Source of the DNA: Hyaloperonospora brassicae
Taxonomy: Eukaryota; Oomycota; Peronosporomycetes; Peronosporales; Peronosporaceae
Direction of reading: 5' to 3'
Assembly: GCA_947650285.1 (NCBI GenBank)
Contig: CANTFL010001116.1
Span: forward strand, 1 to 64,000
Length of the DNA: 64,000 bases
Shown: positions 13,853 to 24,559 of the stretch, in pieces
Layout: every line of letters begins with the position of its first letter
Position numbering within the stretch: the stretch's first letter is position 1
The notes under the pieces: model-generated
The model's input: the letters and a program-made list of their open reading frames with translations, nothing else
The model's database searches: none
Told to the model about the DNA's origin: nothing
Program-made: the position numbers and the translations under genes

Positions 13853-14440
13853 TTGCGAAGCATGTCATCTAGCGAAGAAAGGAATCCATTGCCTTCGCAG
13901 AACCTTAAACGAGGAATGACAGACAGATACAATTCGTTTTCGTCGATTTGTTATTCCCAAATTACAGCAAGGACCCTAGTTCATGCAAGGCAGTACTCGT
14001 TGTGGTTGATGGACATTCTCGGTACACCGCTTTGTATTCTCTTCACTCCAATAGTACGTCAAAATTTAATGAAGCAATCAAAGATGCATACCTGAGCAGA
14101 GCGCCAATTGTCCACTTACAGCGTGAAACAAGTTATTTCAGATAATGGAGGTATCTTTTCGCAGACGAAAAAAAAACAAGTGGTACAGAATGCAGATAAT
14201 TATATTTTTGCCAAACCCACCGCATGGATCCCACATAATTTTTATGTGAAAGGGATCACCAGACCCTTATTTGTATGATAAAGTCCATGATGGCTACAGC
14301 ACGCCTACCACGATCATTTTGGAAGGAAGAGCTAGAGATCGCTGCATTTGTACGTAACCGGGCTTACTGTCGAACAATAAGGTATACGCCGTATCACAAT
14401 ATGATGGGTAAGAATCCCAACATCCATGGGATCAGATAAA
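13853..14440 (+). pseudogene. copia integrase core remnant
   Basis: Recognisable pieces in order: 'VLVVVDGHSRYTALYSL' (about 13990-14050), matching the conserved 'DDYSRYTWVYPL' block; 'VISDNGGIFSQ' (about 14130-14160), matching the second catalytic aspartate motif SDNGGEF; and 'RLPRSFWKEELEIAAFVRNR' (about 14305-14365), matching the block before the integrase C-terminus. The pieces are split by frameshifts. The integrase would have inserted element cDNA. Confidence 0.6.
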
Positions 14441-14784
14441 AACGGATCTATTGCGCGCGTGTATCAAGCGAAGATCCCTGCCAAGCAAAAGTTGCATGAC
14501 AATTGCCGGCTAGACTTTTTAGTTGCTTATTTGGAAGGCCATACGGTACATAATATATTTTCCTACAGATCATGTTGTGCATCAGGTGGTGTATGCAACT
14601 ATCAATGAATATGTTGTTTATAATAATCGATACAATAACGACTACGACACATTGATCTCGGAATGGTTATCCCATAAACGCGACATTCATACCACTTCAG
14701 ATAGCGGAAGCGGATGCGACGCTTAAGATGATGCATACATTGATGGGGAGGACTTAGACGTACTAACGCATTCAAAGCCATAAT

Positions 14785-15035
14785 TTGACATGTTTCACGT
14801 TGACGAAACGTCAGAGCATAGCTTACATACAGAGTACGGAGACAACAGCTCTTATGCCGATGGGTCGATATATATACCTATTTCATCAACCGTCACTCCG
14901 CTTGGTCATACTAACCAGTGTGGCGATCATTGCCGATCTATTGATGAATATAATGAAGCAGGCGACGATGACGCTGTGAGTCAAAGCTCCATGGATGAAT
15001 CTGGACAAAGTGATGATGGCGAAGCTTCTGAATAA
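14785..15035 (+). pseudogene. copia acidic linker between integrase and RT
   Basis: An 81-codon frame rich in Asp, Glu, Ser and Asn, placed where copia polyproteins have a variable acidic linker. The assignment is by position and composition only. Confidence 0.35.
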
Positions 15036-15224
15036 GCGAGAGAATAAGAGACTGACGAATATAGCACTAGCAACGATTCTAAGGATGAAGCATACCATCC
15101 AGATAATTCAACCGGTTTGTAATTGGGTTAATTTTCACCATTGTCGTGTACCAATAAATGCTAATCGAGGAATAAACTCGATGGAACACAACGGAGACTA
15201 TTGCAAGTCTCTATATTAAACGCA

Positions 15225-15410
15225 TAATCTTTTAAATAGTGAGAGAGGAAAAAAGATATAAAGATACATTCGGGTACGCATACGACCCACTATATACGGG
15301 TTTGTTATCCACTGTCCGGCGATGTGTAATCGTACAGCCCCTGCGCGGGTATCAATCCGTCTACCTCTCGATCTCGGGTCCAGTGCAAATCCACTCAGCC
15401 ACCGAGATCT
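15225..15410 (-). repeat. tRNA-headed SINE-like segment (candidate)
   Basis: On the minus strand TGGCTGAGTGG (plus 15391-15401) fits the RNA polymerase III A-box consensus. GGATTGATACC (plus 15348-15358) fits the B-box with one mismatch, at a spacing normal for tRNA genes. A T-run (TCTTTTTTCC, about 15246-15255) lies downstream. The arms do not fold into a sound tRNA, so a tRNA gene is unlikely; a decayed SINE inserted in the copia interior is the better reading. Confidence 0.35.
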
Positions 15411-16029
15411 GTTAAGGTGTTCCAGATAGTGACAGTGAACCACAGATAGAGAATCTGTTACCCTTAGAAAATACCATCGCATATATACATACATGGATCT
15501 TTAAAGCATAGCCGGCATAAGACGGCCTCCGCTCGAAGCTGAACTGTAAGATGTCTTAGAAATAATAGGCGTCGAGATAACGAGGGTATCTCACTACGCA
15601 TGTCGTTACGATATTCTGTTGATCGCAGACCTCCGTTTAGCTAGCTGAATATCACGTCAATGAAAAATTTCGAAATTGTGTTCCGGATGACGCTGACAAT
15701 TCACGACGGTAGCACATTTCGAAGGTAAAATGTTTCGAATGTTTGGAGAAGCGATGGAACCTCCTCAACATGCGGAGTAGGGTTTACGTAGAAAGAAGGA
15801 GGTAAACGCTATGAATTCAAATGAGTGCTTGTTCCAATCGATGACACAGACGCACCTATAAACGCAACCGAACTGAGCTAAATGGGGCAATTTCAAGTCA
15901 ATCGGATGACGACGGATACGTCACCAGACTTCGACCTCGGACAGTGGGCTTGGGAAATTATCAAGAGCTAGGGGCTGATTGTGTGACGTCTTTACGCATT
16001 GACAGCACGAATGATGAAATATCGCGTGC

Positions 16030-16844
16030 TGATCGCGCTAGCTACCAAGTTCAGATTCATATTGGAATAAAGTGATGTGTACACCGCGTATTTGAGCGCT
16101 GCATTGAAGATTAAGCAGTACGCCCGAATTATTCCTGGCTTTTTGCACACCAACGGACAAAAAACACCGTGTTGGTCGTGCTCTATATGGAATCCATCAT
16201 TCCGGAACTGAATGGAATGAGGAGATGAACGCGTAGATGAGATCACAAATATCACCAATAGTGATAACGAATCGTGCTTTTACGTCTTCGGCAAGAGAAA
16301 GTGGTGGATTTTTAATGCTATGCTTGTACAATGTAATGCTCGCGACGCACTCATAGAAATAAAAGCCATCCCTCTTTGCTGCCATCTATGAGAAATATGG
16401 ATTCAAAAATTAGTACATTACATAGCTGCCCAGGGAATCAAGTTGTGCCGAAAGGTCAAAAAATTATCATTTATCAGTCCAAACATTATAACAGGGTTTA
16501 TAGACCAATTTGGGTTCGGTACTGCGCGTGTAAGCGCAACTCCAATGGAAATGAATGCTATATATAGCAAGATAATCGAACAATCGGACGAGCAAGATCC
16601 AAAATTTGACCATCTACAGGTGATAGGAGCATTTATGTACCTGTCTGTAAGCACGCGACCCGACATATCTTCTTCTGTAGGATGTCTACGTCTTTATGTC
16701 AGCAATACTTCTTGTAAACACTGTGGACCTATTAAGCTAGTCATGTGTTATATAGCTGGAACCCGAACTTTACAAATCAAATATGCAATAGGAAAATTGG
16801 AGTATGACAACATCATCGTACACGGACATTGCGATGCAGATTAA
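16030..16844 (+). pseudogene. copia reverse transcriptase remnant
   Basis: One frame at about 16074-16142 reads 'DVYTAYLSAALKIKQYARI', matching the first conserved RT aspartate block ('DVKTAFLNGxLxExIYM'). A 133-codon frame at 16443-16844 contains 'GAFMYLSVSTRPDISSSVG' and 'HCGPIKLVMCYIAGT', corresponding to the 'GSLxYLxxTRPDIxxAV' and 'HWxxxKRVLRYLKGT' blocks of copia RT. The YVDD box was not recovered intact. Stops and frame changes make it a pseudogene. Confidence 0.65.
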
Positions 16845-17035
16845 GGAAAAAATCCTGACACAAAAAAGTGTGACTAGTTTCGTATTGATATTTAATATGA
16901 TAGTGCCGTCGCATAGGCTGCGAGGAGGCAGTCGATTATTGTACAATCAACAGCCAAGTCGAAGTACGTTGCCGCATGTGAAAAAGGCCATGAAAGAAAG
17001 AGGCATTAAAAACATGCTGGATTAGGTGCTGCAGT

Positions 17036-17254
17036 GCTTCGACATCCAAACAGAGCTGCTAATGGGCGTTGACAACTCTGCAGCTATACTATTGTCTTTC
17101 AAACCACGATATAGCAGTAAGACTCGCCACAATGAATTACGATTGCATTAGGTGCAATTCCGATCCGGAAAGGACTTTTAAGACTCGCAAGGTTGACGGG
17201 AATAGCAATATAGCGGACATGTGCACGAAAGCACTGCCCAAGAAATGCCCGTAA
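17036..17254 (+). pseudogene. copia RNase H remnant
   Basis: One frame reads 'VDNSAAILLSFKPRYSSKTR' from about 17068, matching the copia RNase H 'DNxSAIxLAxNPxxHxRTKH' block. A second frame carries 'NSNIADMCTKALPKK' (about 17200-17245), the conserved end of copia polyproteins. The two parts are out of frame with each other. Confidence 0.65.
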
Positions 17255-17329
17255 GTCGGTCGAGCACGTGTCGGCTTTCATCCTTTGCACTTGTCAATTG
17301 TTTCGACTCAATCGTCAAAGAAGGTGTGT

Positions 17330-17631
17330 TGTAATATGCGAGAAACGTACCGACAAGGAACAAGGCCAACGAAGTAATGTCGACGGGACACGGCTAACGC
17401 GACAAGGCCGACGGAACAAGACCAACGGATTCAAGAACATGCAAGAACACGGGAAGAGACGTTAGCGTGAGCGGCGGTTGGCAAGCAAGCTGACACCGAA
17501 GCAGTAATTTTGCCGCTCAGTCGAAAATTGCTAAGTGTAAGGCAAGTCGTCAATAGCGAGTGGAGCAAAGCTGATTAATATATATCATTGTGCGTCAAGA
17601 TATGTATACTAGCTAAAGGATAAACTCTACA
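17330..17631 (+). repeat. copia 3' LTR
   Basis: Direct repeat of 11842-12144, starting TGTAATATGCG. Only a few substitutions separate the copies over about 290 bp, so the insertion or its last gene conversion is recent compared with the decay of the interior. Confidence 0.8.
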
Positions 17632-17645
17632 GAGACTGCAACATC

Positions 17646-17785
17646 TTTTCCACTCGCTACGGCGTTTAAAGTAGTGGAGTTTCACTTCGGTGCTGCAGCA
17701 TGCTTTCTTTGGTTTCACTTTGTAAAAATACTACTTTTACTGGTGTTGCTGTTGGAACTCAAAGTTAAGAGATAGTAAATTTTCT
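17646..17785 (+). repeat. second copy of the flanking 138-bp repeat
   Basis: Diverged copy of 11703-11840. Here the sequence continues past TAAATTTTCT into GGTCTTAATCAAGG without an LTR, so this copy may show the unoccupied form of the insertion site. TGTTGGAA inside it (17750) is a common copia LTR start, so the block may itself come from an older LTR junction. Confidence 0.55.
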
Positions 17786-18675
17786 GGTCTTAATCAAGGA
17801 GAGAATATACTGCTACTTTCGCTAGACGTTACATATTTGGCAGTAATAGTACGTGCTGGAAGTTAAAAGACAAGCTGACTAGCAACTGCATGATTCAAAG
17901 TAAATAAAGTGTGCTAGGAAATGTATTAGCGTACACTCAGGCGGATCGAAAACTATATATAGAATCATGCTGTCCTCTTCATTGCAGATCTTATCACTTC
18001 CTGCAGTTGAGTTTTGAGCTTATCACTCATTCACTGATGAACCAGCGTAATTTGTTATCGTATTATTCGACTACTTGCCTATATAGTTCAGTTCAAGAGC
18101 AAGATTTCGCCGTTGAATTTTCGACTTATTTTATTCCTCGGCTTCATTTTGACGCTGCACTTGTCGATTTAGCGCTTTGTAAGGACGTTCCTCTGATTTA
18201 CATATTGTTGCTATATATGCTTAAAAATTTTCATCTCAACCATCGCGCTTCGTTGTTTTGTGCCTGTAATTGCGTCGACGCGACACACGCTATCCAGACA
18301 TTCGTCGCTATTTATATGAAAGTCTATTTTTGACTGCCGTTCACGTCCGAATACCACTCTCTATGCCGTGACTCCAAAAAAACTAGATGTCCCAAAACTG
18401 TTGACATTGCGCCGCTATGTATAACTCTTACAGGCTAAATCAAAAATTATAGGCATGTATGATCATGGTGTAACGGGCAATAGTGCGTAGCAATATTTCA
18501 TTGACTGCAGTGAGAACTAGCCCTGTTGATTTGTGCACACCATACACGTTCAGAGGAAGATGTAGTACCAACCAACTAAGATGCGTAGAAGAAAAGAAAA
18601 ATTGTATTTATGTATAAGTCATAAAATGTGTCTTGTCCTCTAGGTCCTAACTTACCTACAATTTAACTAAAGCGT
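17786..18675. other. AT-rich sequence, possibly an old LTR
   Basis: A TATA-like CTATATATAG at about 17954-17963 and the TGTTGGAA start at 17750 would fit an old copia LTR, but no second copy is present to prove it. A 140-codon frame (17911-18333) starts at GTG and resembles no protein I know; I do not call it a gene. Confidence 0.4.
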
Positions 18676-18884
18676 GTATATTGACGTCTACTCACCACCC
18701 ATTGCGCGAGTCTGGCAGCAATTTCTGCGTTAACTTAATATCATATAAACCAATGAGTAGACCCTTGAGTCGCTGCAACAATATTGCTGAACTGCGTGAT
18801 ATTGTGGTGAAAATATTAAACTTACCATTCTCTATCATCATTCTCATAAATAATAATGTTATGTAACAGATTCCCACCGTTACA
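18676..18884 (-). repeat. decayed Ty3/gypsy LTR fragment
   Basis: It shares with the LTRs at 53627-54007 and 55789-56185 the box CTCACCACCCATTGCGCG, the following TAGACCC-type region, a CAACAATAT hairpin region (here imperfect) and an end resembling ATGTAAC...CCGTTACA. The orientation matches the downstream elements (minus). No internal element sequence adjoins it, so it is a solo or truncated LTR. Confidence 0.55.
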
Positions 18885-19899
18885 CACGGCGCGTCCGCAC
18901 GGTCTCCTTCGCTGTAGTTAAAGCATTCGGTCGACCGACATGTGCAATACTCGAATCCCATCTCGCTCAAAATATTCAAGCATGGTCACCAAGTCCACTT
19001 GTAGATTCACAACATTGGCCAAGCCTGCGATAATACAGGAATGGCCGCTCTTGCTATAACTACCTAGGGTCGTTACGGACGGTGATGCGGGGCTACACAG
19101 CTCCTTAAGTCAGACGAAGACTTAGCGCTCAACGAGCAACTTTCTATCGAAGAAACCGACTCAGAGAATCAACAAGCTCAGAGAGCTTACGGTCCCTGTT
19201 CCAGGGGGACCAAACAATTTAAGAGAATCACAGCACAGAGTGCTCAAGAGCAGCTACCTTTACATGCGTTGCTAGATCTTTCTATCGAGACGCCTCGTAA
19301 GGAACGTGTCTTCTGTTGGTCAAAATGGGAACTGAATTTTATTTCTTCTTTTGACATAAAAGAACACCTTAGAACAAAGTATTTATTCTACTCGCTAATG
19401 TCATAAATAAACCTCTCAAAAGATCTCGTAATCAAGGGTTGACAGACATCAGTCTTCAACAATTGATACTGTGCTCGAATATTACTTTAAAGGGATCCCC
19501 ATCCATTGTGTGCACCAGACCTATTGTCGACTACCAGCCGACGTGTAACCCCGTTACAGACGGACCATGCTGCACGTCGATGCCACTAAGTGTATAATTC
19601 TTTACGTTTTTGACAAGGATGAGAAGCTTCGAAGACCCAATCACGAGCTCTTTTTCACGAGATAATCTAAACAAAGCCGCCTGTTTGTGCCACAGTACAA
19701 AATCTATACTTCCACGTCTACAGCAAATGATACCTCAATCGGGGCACGCTTCGCTTGAACTGACACGTTACCATCTACTGAGACTGACACAGTATGTACA
19801 GACGCCTCGAAGTCTCACCAATAATGCTTGTGCAGAGGAAGGCTTGATCTCCTGAACGAACATGTTCATCACGGATTAACATTAGAACTAAATTTGACG

Positions 19900-20040
19900 A
19901 ATAGGTTAGTCTCTAAATGTATATCTCCTGTTAGTTTCCTACGTTGCACTACAAAGTTTGAATGGATCTATCTGCTCAGCACCCATGGCGCGCGTCTAGC
20001 AGTAATTGGTAATAATGTTAGTTTATTTAGTGGCCTGTCA
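19900..20040 (-). repeat. second decayed Ty3/gypsy LTR fragment
   Basis: TCTGCTCAGCACCCATGGCG and GCGTCTAGCAGTAATTGG (about 19969-20006) align with the LTR box of the gypsy elements at 53.8 and 55.9 kb. TTAGTCTC-type sequence lies upstream. It is only a short stretch and its edges are uncertain. A GTAACCCCGTTACA end-like motif also occurs at about 19544. Confidence 0.4.
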
Positions 20041-23000
20041 ATCGATAGACCATAAGGTTACGCGGTGCTATCTGCGACCTTTACCTGCAGTTATTCCTTC
20101 AGAGTGTATCACTTAAGTTTTCACAAAACAATCATTGTGGTAAATATTGTCGGATACGGCAATAATCTAATCGACCCTATCTGGTGTCAATGACATGCAA
20201 CGGGCTCACTACGTTACAAGTGGCTAAATTGGCATTTTTCGTGGCAGACATTTGTCAAATTGCAGCGTAATGTCGATTGTTTTCAAGGCTGTACCTTTGT
20301 AAATAATTTAGCTGCTATACCTACAAGCCCAATCTTGCTAAATACTTTGGACTGAGCGAATAATCACATATATCGCTGGATTAATGCCGCCGTCGTATGC
20401 GGTTGCCGCAATATGAGACGCTGCATGTCCACCACTCACACGGTGGACATCCTGTGTCTTGCTCTGCAGCGACCAATATAACAGCGTTTTACGCCTCTTC
20501 CTTTGTCCAGCGTCAGCGGTATCGAAGCCAAACAGGTTCGGTGAACTCGAGCTCCACGAGCTACTAGTGCCACAATGTCAACTTCCTGTATTCCTTGGCT
20601 TCTGTCGACATTGGCATCGCTCGATGGTCGCGCTATGCCATGTACACGTTCGATAAGTTTTGGTCAGGTTGCACCGTAAGACACACATGTAGCAAGCACC
20701 ACGTGCCAGATTCACAGCTCACCTCATCAATTATGCTGACGAAGCTGAATAAATCAGCGCGTTATCGACACTAAGTGGGCTTGTCGGACTCAGGAGCAGG
20801 AAACACGAGGGCGCAACTGTAGCGGTTGTCTAACGCCTAAGGCGATAATAGATGCAGCATGATACGACTGGAAATGGATACAGCAACAACTGCAGGGTTG
20901 CTGGTTTTACAAGTGCAGAGACGACGGCGCTGGTACATCCATCGCTCGCCGGCTCCAGGTGCTCAACCACTAGCCACAGGTGATGATGTGCTCGCAGTAG
21001 CTGTATCGACCTTTCCATTACATCATGTGCATCGTTGCTCAGCAGTAGCACACACTGTTCGACTTACTCGCGCAACGCAACGCGTACGCATCGATGTGTC
21101 AAACAGGTTGTAAGTGAGCTAAGCAGACATCTTTTCGTAGTAATAACACAAAATTGAAACACTCGAAAACCATTGCGAACCTTTGTGAGAATCTGCGATG
21201 CGTCTCGACATTTGCCGGCATCTGATGTGCGCTCAGTACACCGGCGTCATGTCCTGTCATGCACAATCAGTTGATAACAGACGCTCGGTGCACAAGACAA
21301 CGCGCAGCTAGCCTTGGCACCAGGCATCTCGTGTGAATTGTGTTAGCTATTTTAGGATCATAAGTGATCGACACAAGTTCGCTTACAATATATCGCTTGA
21401 TCTCTGTCGTATCGACCGAAGCTCTTGTGGGTGTTAGTCTACCATGCAGCAAACATCGTACTGCCAAGCAATGACGCTCATGGCGCTGTGTATCGTACAA
21501 ATGGGAAGTGAGTGTTAATGCCAAGAAAGGATAATGTCTGACACGAGGTATTGATGTGTCGGTGGGAAATATGACGAAGTGTCGGCCATTGCTTGCGATC
21601 GCATACTGTTTTTGTGGACGTTGGCGCATAGTAACGGCTCAGATGACGGCCCACACGGCATGACGAGATCCACGTCCACCTCAGACGGTAGCGTGTACCC
21701 ATCCGAGCTTGAAGCAATCGGTCAACTGTTCCACAGTCTCACATGCACACGATGATCGTCTAATTCCACGCCCGCAGTTAGCCACTTTCGCTGACTCCAT
21801 CGAAAGACTGGCGAGCTCTCGAATCGAATCGAGATCGTGACGATGTCTAGAGACACGCAAGGGGTGAAGATTCTCAGTATAGATCATGTCATTGGCTTGA
21901 CCTTAGAGTGTGTGGCTGCTGCTCAGATCATCATCAGACGAATCTTACACTCGAGAGCCCCATTAAGAATACCGTACGCTACAGCGCCGGCCGCGCTCTG
22001 AGTCGCAGTGATGAGCAAAGGACAAACACGAGAACCTATAGACTCTGCATCCTTCATGGCGCCCTAGTGCCGAACGCCAGACAGAGTCGAGGTCTTGTGT
22101 CTATCGCATACGGGGGCGCAATGTCTTACCCATTGACGGCTGCTCGAAACTCACCCGGTCCAACGGCTTCTGCATCTCTAAAGCTCGCTCTCTTTGCTGC
22201 TCTAGACGGGTGGAGGCTCGTAGATCTTTGCGGAGCTAGCGCAATCAGTGTCGCGCTTTACTCGCAGGCGCCGCGTTGTGGCGTGCGCATGCCATCGTCG
22301 ACCGCAAGGACGAGGTGCTGCCCAGTTATTGCACCTAACAGCCCATGCTCCTCACCCAGCACGCACTCCTCTCCTACGCTGACTATGCAACTACGTTGGC
22401 GTTGAGACCTGTGACGTCGTCGGCACATCTGCTTAGGCGATATAGCGACCTCATGATCCTGTCGTGTTGTATTACCCAGTACTGCCGTACACTTCAAGAA
22501 GTTGGGACAGAGTAATACAGTTGCTCGACCGCATTGCTGATTGACGAGCTCGACACCTGTTGCGCGACGTGGCGCCGTGTCAACTCCTCCATAGAATCTC
22601 CGACGTCTTGTCCAGCGAAATTTGAAGCGGCTGTCGCGTAGCAGCGCTTGGTCCATGGGACGTCGCTGGAGCCTGTTTTTTTCATCGTGCGGGAGCAGAG
22701 ATTCGAGCGCCATTCCGAGATGGAACGTCCTGTTCCAAAGGTCGCACCCTTGCTCGGTCTCGTTTGTTTGGCCAGCCCTGAAATGGCATGCGTTCCCACG
22801 TAGCACGACTGGCATCGACAAGTCGCACAGTTCGTACCTGCTCTCTCATGTCAACGGCAACAACAACAACACACATTTGTGGCGTTCCCCGGGCTATCTA
22901 CAGGTCCTTTCCAGCGGGTGGTCTTGCGAATTCCTCTCGAACCGCGTCAGCGCCATCCACGTCGCATCGACTAGTACATGGGCACAATCACGTGACGGAG

Positions 23001-23639
23001 AGCCGCGTGCTTATTCCCTACGGGAAGACTCTCTTTTACGGGAAGACTCTCTCCTACAAGAAGCGAATGGAACAGCCGGCGGAACATGGAGTGCCCTCGC
23101 ATGCCTTGGTTCTGGCGAGCGGGAAACTCGCGACAGGTCGTCGATCGTCACGATGCTGGAACTTGTCGAAGAGCTCCGTAACAGACGTCAATCGATTCAA
23201 CGTTTGCGAAAAGATCGGAGCTTGGGCCTGAGCGCTGTTGTGCTTTCGTAGTGAGCGTAAACCAAGAGGCGAGGCACCGGGAAGACCCACATGGACTGGA
23301 AGGAACTTTTTTTCGTGGCGTCGCCGGCTCTTCCTGCCATCGCAAGTCACAGAACGTGTGCGAAGTCGCAGGTTCAAGTGGACTGCACATGCACTCGTGC
23401 GTATGGCCGCATGTTCATAGGTTCAGTTGTGTTGCGTGGCTCTAATCCACGTTCCGTCCGATGCCCTACAGCTTCATGCCAAACTCTCTCTCTCTCTCTC
23501 CTAATGCTTAGCATTTACTCACTAGGCGTTCGACGTCGACCGAAAGCGACGTGCAATAAGCGACAGTGCGTAGAAGAAATAGCCTCAAGGTCGCGCCTCG
23601 TGCAAAGGGATCACCGCCTTTACAAGACGTGACAAGTCA
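20041..23639. other. GC-richer sequence without an assignable gene
   Basis: Base composition shifts towards GC from about 20.4 kb. Frames of 165-209 codons exist (21908-22405 +, 22258-22821 -, 22622-23251 +) but overlap each other on both strands and show no known domain. They may be decayed coding sequence connected with 23640-24559, or chance frames in GC-rich DNA. A (CT)n run lies near 23482-23500. Confidence 0.35.
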
Positions 23640-24559
23640 TGTCGCGTTATGCGAGACACACGAGCTCGTCGCATTACGCGCTGCGGGTCAGACGCTGATC
23701 GGATGCGAGCAGACGCTTCCAATTCTTCGTAAGCTGCTGGCGCTGGTCAGTCGCATGCAGCGCCCGACCACGTTGCTGCCTTTCTCCTTCCCCGACCGCA
23801 CGGCCTCGACAGAGCCAGCACCAGGTGACGATCACCCAGCAGATGGGCAGCGCCGTCCGCGTTTACAGCGACACGACAGTGTGTCTCTTTCAGCCCTATC
23901 TGTGACAGTGATTTGCGAGCGCGTCGCGTCGCGTCAACACCTCGCGAGCGTGCACTTCGAACCCGACGGCGGTACCGTAAGCGGAGACCACGTGGCTCAC
24001 AGCAGTCCGCAGAACCTGCGGCAGATGGCAGGATGCGCTCATCGAACGACTGGGTTGGCAACGATTCCTGCAGCCAAATCCATCGCCTCAACTGGTTCGC
24101 GTGAGACAGTCAGATGTGCTCGTGCTTGAAGGTGAGCGACCCATCGTCTCGTTGGCGCGTTGTCTCCTTCGTCGTGCTTAAAAGATGCTGGGTGAGGCGC
24201 GGGGCTGCAACATCCGGCTGGCCATCGAGCCAGAGCCTGGTCTCGTTTTCTTCATCGCCATTGATTACCCGGCCAGTCTGCCATCGCTCGCTCCTCAGCA
24301 ATACGTTGGTGTGCTCTCTCCACGAGCCCCGTTTAACGACTTGAACCACGACACGCATGGCAAAGATGCTGCCGCAAGGCTAAAAAAAACGAGGCACCTT
24401 TTCGGTCGCGATGGTACCACGAGGAAGCAGCCGCGATCCCAGCGAGCCTTCCTCCGTCGATCGACGTCACTCACAATCGACATTTGCCTGCCAGCATCGC
24501 TGGACAACCCACGGCTCAATGGATTCGTGCCACGTTCGTCAAGTCACGAGCAGCTCTAA
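23640..24559 (+). pseudogene. decayed coding sequence, unknown family
   Basis: Coherent protein-like sequence appears in successive plus-strand frames. One frame opens with 'VTSHVALCETHELVALRAAG' (about 23634-23690). A second holds 'VTITQQMGSAVRVYSDTTV' (about 23826-23880), then 'WQDALIERLGWQRFLQPN' (about 24033-24086), then 'LVLEGERPIVSLARCLLRRA' followed by TAA at 24179-24181. It then runs on in the same frame through 'CNIRLAIEPEPGLVFFIAID' to a stop at 24557-24559. In-frame stops near 23888, 23972 and 24179 and at least one frame change indicate a pseudogene or an assembly-damaged gene. I do not recognise the family. An intron-rich intact gene is less likely because the stops interrupt continuous-looking coding. 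Confidence 0.4.

Larger units (their letters stand above)
11842..17631 (+). mobile_element. degenerate Ty1/copia LTR retrotransposon
   Basis: Two direct LTRs of about 302-303 bp flank 5.2 kb with decayed copia coding in the expected order: gag, protease, integrase, reverse transcriptase, RNase H. The interior is broken by many stops and frame changes, so the element cannot encode its own proteins. No clear target-site duplication is visible (TTCTT before, GAGAC after). A purine-rich AAAGAAGG stretch precedes the 3' LTR and is a likely polypurine tract. A SINE-like insertion may interrupt the integrase-RT interval. Confidence 0.8.

Noticed and set aside
15340..15410. A real tRNA gene
   Set aside because: A- and B-box-like motifs are present, but the acceptor and T arms do not pair and no anticodon arm can be drawn.
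17911..18333. 140-codon plus-strand frame
   Set aside because: Starts at GTG inside LTR-like AT-rich sequence that carries a TATA-like box; no recognisable domain.
22258..22821. 187-codon minus-strand frame
   Set aside because: Overlaps a 209-codon plus-strand frame in GC-rich DNA and matches no known domain; not enough to call a gene.
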